Shown here piece after piece: positions 26,554 through 34,148 of a stretch of 64,000 nucleotides of DNA. Under the pieces are notes generated by a model. That model saw only the letters and a list, made by a program, of their open reading frames with translations. It did not search any database and had not been told where the DNA came from. The first letter of the stretch is position 1, and each line of letters starts with the position of its first letter. The stretch covers positions 62,001-126,000 of the forward strand of contig CACYQO010000004.1 of the NCBI GenBank assembly GCA_902776545.1, in the 5' to 3' direction. Source of the stretch: an uncultured Prevotellaceae bacterium (GTDB lineage: Bacteria; Bacteroidota; Bacteroidia; Bacteroidales; Bacteroidaceae). Position numbers and translations under genes: made by a program.

Positions 26554-27432
26554 TTACAGATAAATAATCACAAAGAACGAGACTATCCATCCCAGAACAC
26601 AGAACTGGATGAAATGATCCTTGACGAGAGATTTCGTCGGGCTACCGCTCAGACCGAAGACAATCATATTTTGCAGATATCGGAGCAGGCCGGCCAGAAC
26701 CCAACCAGAGGTCAAATAGACATAACGGGTATCCATCCTGGCAATCACCTCCTCCGACATGGTGTACATAAAATAACATACTAATGTGATAGATGCCACA
26801 ATGGCGGTTGCCTCATTGATGAATGTCTTGTTATAACCTGTGATCGAGACGCGTGGTTTCAGTCCGGTCTGCTCAAATAAACGGTAGTCATCGTTACGCT
26901 TCGTCAGAGCTAGGAACAATGTAACGAGGAACGTCATCATCACCAACCAGTGAGACACCCATATATCCACCACCACACCTCCTGTCAGCACTCGCATCAC
27001 GAATCCGACGGCTATAATCGACACGTCCAGGATAGCGATTTGTTTGAGTTTTATGCAATAGGCGATGTTCATCAACCAGTATCCACCTATTATTATATAT
27101 AAATAAGGTGTATTGATACTTTTGGTTAGAGGAATCAAAGCAAAAGCAGTCGTCAGACAAAGAATCATCATCACGTAACCGCCTATCACAGTGACTTTCC
27201 CTGATGCGATAGGACGTTTCGATTTCTTCGGATGTATCCTGTCTGCCTCGACATCCCTCAGATCGTTGAAACAATAGATGGAACTGGATACCATACAGAA
27301 CGATGCGAACAGCACAAGCGTTGGAATAAGATACTCCATCTCCAGCAAGTGATTGCTGAAAAATATCGGTGCAAAGACAAAGACGTTTTTTAGCCATTGC
27401 AGCGGACGGAGTAATTGAATATAATGTATCAT
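26554..27432 (-). CDS. UbiA-family prenyltransferase, decaprenyl-phosphate phosphoribosyltransferase-like
   Basis: 292 residues with about eight to nine TM helices. The prenyl-diphosphate-binding Asp motif NDLRDVEAD is present, followed by HPKKSKRPIASGKV. LRPLQWLKNVFVFAPIFF at the N-terminus is characteristic of the DPPR-synthase subgroup, which transfers phosphoribose from PRPP to polyprenyl phosphate. That would supply a lipid-linked pentose donor for glycan assembly. No DprE1/DprE2-like epimerase is nearby. It is followed directly by the OafA-like gene, probably co-transcribed. A weak minus-strand -7-like TAATCTTG lies at 27438-27445. Confidence 0.83.
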   Translation of the reverse strand: MIHYIQLLRPLQWLKNVFVFAPIFFSNHLLEMEYLIPTLVLFASFCMVSSSIYCFNDLRDVEADRIHPKKSKRPIASGKVTVIGGYVMMILCLTTAFALIPLTKSINTPYLYIIIGGYWLMNIAYCIKLKQIAILDVSIIAVGFVMRVLTGGVVVDIWVSHWLVMMTFLVTLFLALTKRNDDYRLFEQTGLKPRVSITGYNKTFINEATAIVASITLVCYFMYTMSEEVIARMDTRYVYLTSGWVLAGLLRYLQNMIVFGLSGSPTKSLVKDHFIQFCVLGWIVSFFVIIYL

Positions 27433-27551
27433 CTTTACAAGATTAATATATGCTAATCATACGAAAGGGAAATTAAGCCAATAAAAAACGGACATTGGGT
27501 CAATATACATCGGACTATCACCTATGCTAATTGGGAGAATTGCGTCCGCCA

Positions 27552-27618
27552 CGTCACCAAGCGCCCTTCGCCACGTGAATGTTTGCCCATCGTCACATAT
27601 TGGTTTGTCCTACGTCAC
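27552..27618 (-). repeat. Degenerate 22-bp tandem repeat downstream of the HU-like gene
   Basis: On the minus strand, units begin GTGACGTAGGACAAAC, GTGACGATGGGCAAAC, GTGGCGAAGGGCG and GTGACGTGGCGGACG. The first three starts are spaced exactly 22 bp apart and the fourth 17 bp on. The block lies in the ~200-bp gap between the HU-like gene and the UbiA-like gene. Confidence 0.55.
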
Positions 27619-27635
27619 GGGATTGGTTATAAATA

Positions 27636-28277
27636 TCATATTTCTGTGTATATGACAGCTCTGCTTACCCTGGAGCGTTGCAGCCTCGGATGCTCACCAT
27701 TGCACCAGTGATTCAGTTGCTTGCGGGCCGAATATTCCGTAAGGCCGCTGTATATAGCAAAGCTATATACGGTAGTATACCCTTTATTGTATTTGAGACT
27801 CTTCCGAAGAGCCTCCTCCAAATGTTGCTGATTAATCAGGATACGGCTGGACATGGCTTTGCGGACATACCGGAAACCATCTGTGCCAATCTCGATTTTC
27901 AGTTCTCTCTTGTATTTCTTCGAAAGTTTACAGTCGATACCTTCCAACTCTACGTCATTATGCTTGACTTCATCCGGATTGGTCAGCTTATCCACCAGAT
28001 TACGCTTAAATCTCAGTTTGGGAGCAAACGTGCCTATCGGTGTCTCAATACGATAACCCTGAGCCATCGCTTTGGCAGACATTTCAATGAATGCTTCGAA
28101 AAGACGGGTCATGTCGCCTTTCCTAAACGAATACTTGTATGAATAGAAATCTTCAAGTTCCTGAAGTGTCCGCTTCATTCCACTCTTCGGCTTCACATAG
28201 AGAAGCTTCTCACCGTTTTCAGCCTTGTTGGGGCCGGGGTAGACCTCAAACGGCATTCCATCTTTCTTCCTTGGCAT
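27636..28277 (-). CDS. HU-like DNA-binding domain protein (Bacteroidota HU/IHF-related)
   Basis: 213 residues starting MPRKKDGMPFEVYPG. A first segment (about 1-50) is followed by an HU-like domain (about 50-120: FRKGDMTRLFEAFIEMSAKA, then GYRIETPIGTFAPKLRFK with the DNA-binding arm). A basic C-terminal region ends LQRSRVSRAVIY. ATG at 28277 is preferred over 28340 because the -7 box at 28301-28308 would lie inside the longer version. HU-related proteins with extensions are common in Bacteroidota; some bind particular loci. It may be a nucleoid protein or a regulator of this region. Confidence 0.75.
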   Translation of the reverse strand: MPRKKDGMPFEVYPGPNKAENGEKLLYVKPKSGMKRTLQELEDFYSYKYSFRKGDMTRLFEAFIEMSAKAMAQGYRIETPIGTFAPKLRFKRNLVDKLTNPDEVKHNDVELEGIDCKLSKKYKRELKIEIGTDGFRYVRKAMSSRILINQQHLEEALRKSLKYNKGYTTVYSFAIYSGLTEYSARKQLNHWCNGEHPRLQRSRVSRAVIYTEI

Positions 28278-28300
28278 AGCTCTTTCTTTAAAACTTTCTG

Positions 28301-28308
28301 CAAAAGTA
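28301..28308 (-). promoter_or_regulatory. -7 promoter box for the HU-like gene
   Basis: Reads TACTTTTG then CAG on the minus strand, 23 bp before the start codon at 28277. Confidence 0.65.
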
Positions 28309-28349
28309 CAAAAATAAAGTGACATTCTTGGATAATTCACTATAAAAAA

Positions 28350-29408
28350 TTACTTTCGCAAAAAATAACCGAAACCAAAAGTAAAATTGCGAAGAATCCT
28401 ATAGATGAAATAGATTGCTACAAAGATAACTACCTTGATCAATGGGCAAAGGAGATAATGTATAGACAAGGCCGGGTTGGAGGTGCCGAAAACGGCAAAG
28501 AAGGCGGTGTCGATGAAGGAGAAGAAGAAGACGTAATGAGCCAGATAGATGAAATAGGAAGAATCACATACAATAGCAGGGAGGCGTCTGTTAGTTGAAG
28601 CAAGAATTCTTGAGAATAAACAGAAGACGACTATGGCACATACAAGTCGGAAGCAGAGCATCAAGGAGGAAAAAACTGGCGTGCCGTAGGACAGCAACAT
28701 GGAAATGGCGAACAATAAACTCAGCACATTGGCCTGAACCTCAACCCGTTTGAGCGATGCGACCAAGTCCATCTTGTGGATACTCAGGAAAGCACCGAAA
28801 GTAAAGAAATAAATGGCATAAGCTGAAAGACCAGGGATGAAGGCATAGATACCGGAAAGATAAAGAACGGTTAGCAATCCCATCAACCACAGGCCCAGTT
28901 TGCGTAGTATTATATATATAATAGGTGTAAGCAATGAGACAACCATCAAGTCACGTAGGAACCAAAGTGGCATATTGGCAGGAGCCGTCATCAGCTGTTC
29001 CTGGCCGAACCAGTCAATCTGTACACCTGCAGGTTTCCAATACACCCAGAACATGCTCCAACTGAACGTCTTCAGTTTGATCGCCATCAACAGATTCCAA
29101 ATCAAATAGGGAATCAACAAAGTCTTTATCCTCCGCCATATCTTCGTCTTATAGACCTTGAAGTTCCATACATCGACATTGGCAAAAAACAAATAACCCG
29201 ACATGATAAAAAATACTGGCATTGCCACTTTCACCAACGTCTGGCTTATCAACAGCTTCAAAAACTCATACGTACTCCAGTCCGACATCAGCAGCGAGAA
29301 GTCCTCCTCCACCCCGCCGTAGCTATGGGCAAAGGTGACGAGCACAATCATCGGGAAGCGAAGCTGCCGAAAGACCTCGTATTGGGAGATGCAATGACTT
29401 CTGTTCAT
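28350..29408 (-). CDS. Acyltransferase family 3 membrane protein
   Basis: 352 residues and about ten TM helices. The AT3 TM1 signature is RFPMIVLVTFAHSYGG with the conserved His, and VAMPVFFIMSGYLFF plus KTLLIPYLIWN are standard AT3 blocks. There is no soluble domain. The gene has its own promoter at 29417-29424, and a divergent AT3 gene begins 124 bp away. It is probably an O-acetyltransferase for a surface glycan. Confidence 0.85.
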   Translation of the reverse strand: MNRSHCISQYEVFRQLRFPMIVLVTFAHSYGGVEEDFSLLMSDWSTYEFLKLLISQTLVKVAMPVFFIMSGYLFFANVDVWNFKVYKTKIWRRIKTLLIPYLIWNLLMAIKLKTFSWSMFWVYWKPAGVQIDWFGQEQLMTAPANMPLWFLRDLMVVSLLTPIIYIILRKLGLWLMGLLTVLYLSGIYAFIPGLSAYAIYFFTFGAFLSIHKMDLVASLKRVEVQANVLSLLFAISMLLSYGTPVFSSLMLCFRLVCAIVVFCLFSRILASTNRRLPAIVCDSSYFIYLAHYVFFFSFIDTAFFAVFGTSNPALSIHYLLCPLIKVVIFVAIYFIYRILRNFTFGFGYFLRK

Positions 29409-29416
29409 TTCATTTG

Positions 29417-29424
29417 CAAAAATA
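29417..29424 (-). promoter_or_regulatory. -7 promoter box for the acyltransferase at 28350-29408
   Basis: Reads TATTTTTG then CAAATG on the minus strand, very close (8 bp) to the start codon. Confidence 0.55.
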
Positions 29425-29484
29425 GCAAAAAAAATGATAACAAGAAATAAGAAACAAAAAAAAATGCCGTCCTACAGCAAATTA

Positions 29485-29512
29485 ATCACTATTCACTTTT
29501 CACTATTCACTT
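29485..29512 (+). repeat. Heptamer tandem repeat (TTCACTW, about 4 units) in a promoter
   Basis: Units alternate TTCACTA and TTCACTT and end 8 bp before the -7 box at 29520. They occupy the -33 and spacer region of the promoter for the 29532-33016 operon. The arrangement repeats almost exactly upstream of yidC. Confidence 0.8.
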
Positions 29513-29519
29513 TTTTTCG

Positions 29520-29527
29520 TACTTTTG
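29520..29527 (+). promoter_or_regulatory. -7 promoter box of the AT3-LtaS-deacetylase operon
   Basis: TACTTTTG followed by CAA and, 5 bp downstream, the ATG at 29532. The upstream -33 position is taken by heptamer repeats. Confidence 0.65.
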
Positions 29528-29531
29528 CAAT

Positions 29532-30512
29532 ATGAAAGAGCGAATCAACTGGATAGACTGGGCAAAGGCAATGGCTGTGTGCAGTGTGGTGTTTTGCCAC
29601 CTGCCACAATCTCAGGAGTGGTTCTATTATCGGTATTTGCAAGCATCCACTATAACCATATTCTTCTTTATATCGGGTTATCTCAAGAAAGACAGAGGCA
29701 GCGACAAGGAGAATTGGAAGAAATACTGGCATGGACTCATACTACCTTATATTATATATAATGTAATAGTCTATCCTTACTGGCTTATCAGATACTATTT
29801 GCTCAATGGTGGAATGCCGGATCTTTTATCTGCACTTAAGCCCATAATAGGAGCTTTACTCTTCGAGCACGAAGGATCGTTTGCAGAACCACTTAACGGA
29901 CCACTTTGGTATCTGCCAGCCATACTCTTCATGCATGTCACCATAGATTTCTGTCGCAAGACCAAGTATCCGCAAGTCATAATGATCGTCCTGAGCATTA
30001 TATCGTTTATACTATATGCCGCCAACAAACAGTGGGAATTCATCCACTCAATGACACCTGTGGGGATATTCCGACGCCTACCTTATTATTATATAGGATA
30101 TGTAATGGGAAGAAATGGATTATTCAAGGACATAAACTTCAAAAAAGACGTTATTGGATTTGCATGCCTTATTCCCATAAGTATGTTCTTTTTCTATTTG
30201 CATTTGCATGAAGAAAGGGCTTTGCCACATGTGACATTATTCTATCCATTCAACATCTGCTTCTTATTCGGATTCTTATTTGTCTGCAAGCTATTGTCAA
30301 ATGTCTGGTCAGACATCATCACTAATATTTCTATTGGAACCTTGTTGATAATCGGACTGCATTTCCCTCTTATCGGTGCTTACAACTACATATTAAAGAT
30401 CAGTTGTTATGAATGGTACGAGGCACTCCCAACAGCAATGTTAATGACGGCCATACTCTATCCTCTCATCATATACAGTAAGAATCATATACCAAGCCTT
30501 TTAGGCAAGTAA
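29532..30512 (+). CDS. Acyltransferase family 3 membrane protein
   Basis: 326 residues. The AT3 start is INWIDWAKAMAVCSVVFCHL with the TM1 His, then ITIFFFISGYLKK and HGLILPYIIYNV. About ten TM helices and no extra domain. It is first in an operon with an LtaS-like enzyme (5 bp downstream) and a CE4-like protein. The set could build and trim a modified glycan or teichoic-like polymer (inference). Confidence 0.85.
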   Translation: MKERINWIDWAKAMAVCSVVFCHLPQSQEWFYYRYLQASTITIFFFISGYLKKDRGSDKENWKKYWHGLILPYIIYNVIVYPYWLIRYYLLNGGMPDLLSALKPIIGALLFEHEGSFAEPLNGPLWYLPAILFMHVTIDFCRKTKYPQVIMIVLSIISFILYAANKQWEFIHSMTPVGIFRRLPYYYIGYVMGRNGLFKDINFKKDVIGFACLIPISMFFFYLHLHEERALPHVTLFYPFNICFLFGFLFVCKLLSNVWSDIITNISIGTLLIIGLHFPLIGAYNYILKISCYEWYEALPTAMLMTAILYPLIIYSKNHIPSLLGK

Positions 30513-30517
30513 CAATT

Positions 30518-32263
30518 ATGAGAAATAATAATAAGCATATCAATTCTTATTTCCTGACGTTGTTTATGATGTCAGTCGTAAACTTACTTTTCGTCCATCA
30601 CTATTTCCTACAAACCATAGGATTAGAGGTAGGATGCTTCAAATCGTCTATCGTAGATAATCTCATTGCATGTCTGTTGGATGCAACAGTCATCTTTCTA
30701 TTTTCATGGTTTATCACATTCAGAAGACTGAGAATGAGCCTTACTATCACTTTTGTGTTTACACTAATATGGTCTTTTGTCAATGCATTCTACGCGAGGT
30801 TTTTCCATCAATATCTGAATTGGTCATCCATTGGACAAGCAGGGAATCTTTCTGACACATCAGTTATAAATAGTATGTTGGCCGAGTTCCATACCATCGA
30901 CCTCTATTATCCCTTAATGGCTGTCTTGTTTATTTGGATATGTTTCCGTAGTAGAAAAGAAGACATAAAACACAAAAGTTTACGAACATTGATCATTACA
31001 TGGATCCTTTTTGCTGCATTAGGCATCTTCGCTCATTCTCTTTATATTTTCCACCCACATTATGGAGTTGTCTACGCTCTTGAGAAGACGATGTTCACAC
31101 CTAAGAAAATGGATTCCATGTGGCCAAACTGGACAGTCTTCCACAAAGGATTCTTCAGGAAAATGATTTTAGACCAGTTGACACGAGACAGCGAGATGAA
31201 ACTCACTAAGGAACAAGAAGAGGAAATAGAAAAAGCCTATTCTAACCATAGCTTAAGAGTCACAAGACGCACAGCACCTGCCAATGTCAAGAATGTTATC
31301 TTCATTTTGGTGGAGTCATACCTCTCCGTCACATCCGACTTAGTCATTGAAGGAAAAGAGATTACCCCCAACATGAACAGACTCAAACACGACAGTACTG
31401 TCTACTTCAATAGTCACATGAGGCCCAATGTCTCTATTGGAGAATCTGCCGACGGACAGTTCATCTATATGGCAGGTCTCTTGCCATTGCATTCAGAGAT
31501 AACTGTCAGCAAGGCTAAACGAGATACCATCATAGGGTTACCAGAACAGATGAAGAAAGTTTTTCCAGATCTTAAATCTTATACATTAATCCCCACGAAC
31601 CCGTCATTATGGGAACAACAGCCCATGACCAAAGCATACGGATTCGACAATCTATATTCAATGATAGACTATCAGGCTGAGATAGATCACAATAATGATG
31701 GTTTTCTTACAGACGGTATGATTTTCAAATACGCATCGTATAAAGACAAATCCATTCAACAGCCGTTTTTCTCCTTGATATTGACCATGTCCATGCACCA
31801 GCCATACGATGCATTCGAAGAGCATGGCTTTGAAGTGACTGACAAGAATCTACCTCAGCGTTATAAGAACTATCTCAACAGTTGTCACTTCTTCGACATG
31901 CAGATAGGGAAATACCTTGAAGAGCTAAAAGAAAAGGGACTTTATGACAATAGTCTGATTGTCATCGTATCAGACCATGATGCACGCCCAAGATATCTGG
32001 ATATGGAAGGAAAGATTTCCGATGACATACCCATCTACATCATCAATGGAGGCTTTAACCCTTCTGATGCATGGGATGGCGAATGTAACCAGTTGGATGT
32101 CTACACGACCATTCTTGACATCATGGGCGTTGACAGCAAATGGCGAGGTTTAGGCCATACCCTTCTGAATAAAGAATATCAGAACTCTGTCACTTCAGAA
32201 ATACAAGGCATATCTGATAAGATTGTCTATAGCAATTATTTCAGTACAAAAGAGATAGAGTAA
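30518..32263 (+). CDS. LtaS-like membrane phosphoglycerol/phospho-transferase (alkaline phosphatase superfamily)
   Basis: 581 residues. An N-terminal membrane domain of about five TM helices (1-190) is followed by an extracytoplasmic sulfatase-type catalytic domain (about 255-560). Metal-site blocks are FILVESYLS and IVSDHDARP. In LtaS the nucleophile is Thr in GKTSDAE; the equivalent here reads GESADGQ, so Ser appears to replace Thr. MSMHQPYD is another family block. Enzymes of this group move phosphoglycerol or phosphoethanolamine from phospholipids to glycans or lipids. A true LTA is not expected in this group, so the acceptor is probably the local polysaccharide. Confidence 0.8.
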   Translation: MRNNNKHINSYFLTLFMMSVVNLLFVHHYFLQTIGLEVGCFKSSIVDNLIACLLDATVIFLFSWFITFRRLRMSLTITFVFTLIWSFVNAFYARFFHQYLNWSSIGQAGNLSDTSVINSMLAEFHTIDLYYPLMAVLFIWICFRSRKEDIKHKSLRTLIITWILFAALGIFAHSLYIFHPHYGVVYALEKTMFTPKKMDSMWPNWTVFHKGFFRKMILDQLTRDSEMKLTKEQEEEIEKAYSNHSLRVTRRTAPANVKNVIFILVESYLSVTSDLVIEGKEITPNMNRLKHDSTVYFNSHMRPNVSIGESADGQFIYMAGLLPLHSEITVSKAKRDTIIGLPEQMKKVFPDLKSYTLIPTNPSLWEQQPMTKAYGFDNLYSMIDYQAEIDHNNDGFLTDGMIFKYASYKDKSIQQPFFSLILTMSMHQPYDAFEEHGFEVTDKNLPQRYKNYLNSCHFFDMQIGKYLEELKEKGLYDNSLIVIVSDHDARPRYLDMEGKISDDIPIYIINGGFNPSDAWDGECNQLDVYTTILDIMGVDSKWRGLGHTLLNKEYQNSVTSEIQGISDKIVYSNYFSTKEIE

Positions 32264-32266
32264 AAA

Positions 32267-33016
32267 GTGAAGAAGGGTGCAATCATCATCTCTTTGATAA
32301 TCATCGCGGCCATAATCATATGGTTGCGGGCTCCCATTATAGGTAATGAATGGAGCAAACAGACTATCTATGTAGGATTACTTGACATATGGTATGGCTC
32401 ATCTACGGATGATAAAGCCTATGCCATATGGATAGATGATGATAGCACCATCGGGGTCTTCAAAGTTAAGCAAATAGCTGATGAAGTTGGCATACACCCA
32501 TATTTTGCAGTTATCGCAGATAAGATGGAACAAGTAGTGGCAGACTCCTTGGCAAGTTGGCAACGTCAAGGGGCTGGTATTGTCTTACATGGTTTACGCC
32601 ATGAGCGGTGGTGGGACTGGGATGCATCACAAATAGAGAATGACATCCGAAAAAGTTACCAAAGACTTCAAGAACAGGGTTTTGACACAACCCAAATCAT
32701 TAAAATTGTAATTCCACCCCATGGATGTAATAATAGAACTATCAGAAAAGTCATTGCTCAAGAAGGTTGTCAGATGATTTCGGGAGCGACTCTGGTGAAT
32801 CCTGACAGACATGTTTTTCAATTTGGTCGTATCGGTATCGGACCTGACACAAACTTAGGCGCCATGCGAGAAATGCTTCAAAAAGCATACGATAGGAAGG
32901 CATTTATCATCTTCGGTACCCATTCATCCATCCCAGAAATCTTTTCTACAGAAAAGACGCGGGAAGTCTTAACAATGGCCAAAGAAATGGGATTCTGTTT
33001 TGAGCCTTATGAATAG
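32267..33016 (+). CDS. Polysaccharide deacetylase-like (CE4/NodB-related) membrane-anchored protein
   Basis: 249 residues from a GTG start 3 bp after the LtaS-like stop. An N-terminal signal anchor (about 4-20) leads to a NodB-like domain: Asp pair D57-D58 in IWIDDDST (motif 1), H108-x3-H112 in VLHGLRHE (motif 2), and IPPHGCNN (motif 3 region). FGTHSS holds a late His. It would remove N- or O-acetyl groups from a glycan outside the cytoplasm. Sequence similarity is low outside these motifs, so activity is inferred. Confidence 0.7.
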   Translation: MKKGAIIISLIIIAAIIIWLRAPIIGNEWSKQTIYVGLLDIWYGSSTDDKAYAIWIDDDSTIGVFKVKQIADEVGIHPYFAVIADKMEQVVADSLASWQRQGAGIVLHGLRHERWWDWDASQIENDIRKSYQRLQEQGFDTTQIIKIVIPPHGCNNRTIRKVIAQEGCQMISGATLVNPDRHVFQFGRIGIGPDTNLGAMREMLQKAYDRKAFIIFGTHSSIPEIFSTEKTREVLTMAKEMGFCFEPYE

Positions 33017-34065
33017 AAAGACCATCGGTCAACCTTCGAGATGAGGTTGTCAATCCTCAAGAAGGTAAAGAGTTTCTTTCTGATGCTTTCGATAAAGGCA
33101 GCGACTAAGAAAATCATGCAACACAAGCCTACGACAATGAAGGGATATGTCCACTGATCACAGACAGAAGTCAATGAGACTGTATCCCATAACCAGCCTC
33201 GCATCATCAGATGGTCGTGAATCAGGTAAACGCCAAACGTATAAGGTGCCAATCTGACCAAGATTTTCCAGATTCCAAACTCTGCCATCTGCATTTGCCG
33301 AATAATGATAAAGACGATTACAGAAAGGACAAATGGAAGGCCATTATAATTAAACCAAAACAGATGTACCGAGTCATTCTGATAGCCAAAGAAGATTTCG
33401 CAACCCATTGTCAACAGCGTGACAAGCAAAGCTGCCGTCATCAACCATGCCATTGGAATCCTCTTCAGATAATGCTTAATGAAGCCCGCAACCAGGAACA
33501 GATAAGCAAAAGACCACACAGAATTACCATGAGCCACATGGAAACGCTTCGCCAAAGGGATGTCTGGTATGAGGGCCAGACAGATAAAAGCGCCACCAAT
33601 CAAAAGCCAAAGGTATTGTTTATATGACAACTGCTTGACCAGTATGGCCAGGAATGGCGAGAGAATCAAAAGTCCAATATACTGTGTCACAAACCAATAG
33701 GCATCTGTACTGATCGGGAAGAAACTCTTGCCCAATGCAACGATACTGAATGGTACCAACTGCATAGACATGAACAATAGCGTGATGGCTATTGAATAGA
33801 AACAGGCATACGTCCATGTCCTTACCATCCGACTCATCTTAAAATTCAGATCCACAAGGAAATAACCAGAAACCATCACGTAAAGGTTTACCGCAATACT
33901 ACTAAAGACCAACAAGAAATCAGAGAACACAAGATTGGATAGTGTGGTAGGATTACTGAGACTAAAGCCATACCCATCACCAACGCCATGCGTCAGACAA
34001 TGATATACAACTATGAAAAACATAGCGACGGTTCTCATTACCTCAAAATTGGGTTCTCTTCTCAT
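33007..34065 (-). CDS. Acyltransferase family 3 membrane protein
   Basis: 352 residues and about ten TM helices. The AT3 start is NFEVMRTVAMFFIVVYHCL, with the TM1 His; later blocks are VNLYVMVSGYFLVD and APYTFGVYLIHDH. It is convergent with the deacetylase-like gene, overlapping it by 10 bp at the 3' ends. Divergent from the first SASA-type gene, with both promoters packed in about 80 bp. Confidence 0.85.
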   Translation of the reverse strand: MRREPNFEVMRTVAMFFIVVYHCLTHGVGDGYGFSLSNPTTLSNLVFSDFLLVFSSIAVNLYVMVSGYFLVDLNFKMSRMVRTWTYACFYSIAITLLFMSMQLVPFSIVALGKSFFPISTDAYWFVTQYIGLLILSPFLAILVKQLSYKQYLWLLIGGAFICLALIPDIPLAKRFHVAHGNSVWSFAYLFLVAGFIKHYLKRIPMAWLMTAALLVTLLTMGCEIFFGYQNDSVHLFWFNYNGLPFVLSVIVFIIIRQMQMAEFGIWKILVRLAPYTFGVYLIHDHLMMRGWLWDTVSLTSVCDQWTYPFIVVGLCCMIFLVAAFIESIRKKLFTFLRIDNLISKVDRWSFYS

Positions 34066-34085
34066 TACTTATGTCTATTTTGATG

Positions 34086-34093
34086 CAAAAGTA
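34086..34093 (-). promoter_or_regulatory. -7 promoter box for the acyltransferase at 33007-34065
   Basis: Reads TACTTTTG then CATC on the minus strand, 20 bp before the start codon. Confidence 0.65.
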
Positions 34094-34135
34094 GAAAAAA
34101 AAAGTAAGAATACAAAAGATTTCATGAGATTTTCG

Positions 34136-34143
34136 TAACTTTG
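34136..34143 (+). promoter_or_regulatory. -7 promoter box for the SASA-type gene at 34149
   Basis: TAACTTTG followed by CATCC and the ATG only 5 bp later, so the transcript would have almost no leader. Confidence 0.6.
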
Positions 34144-34148
34144 CATCC

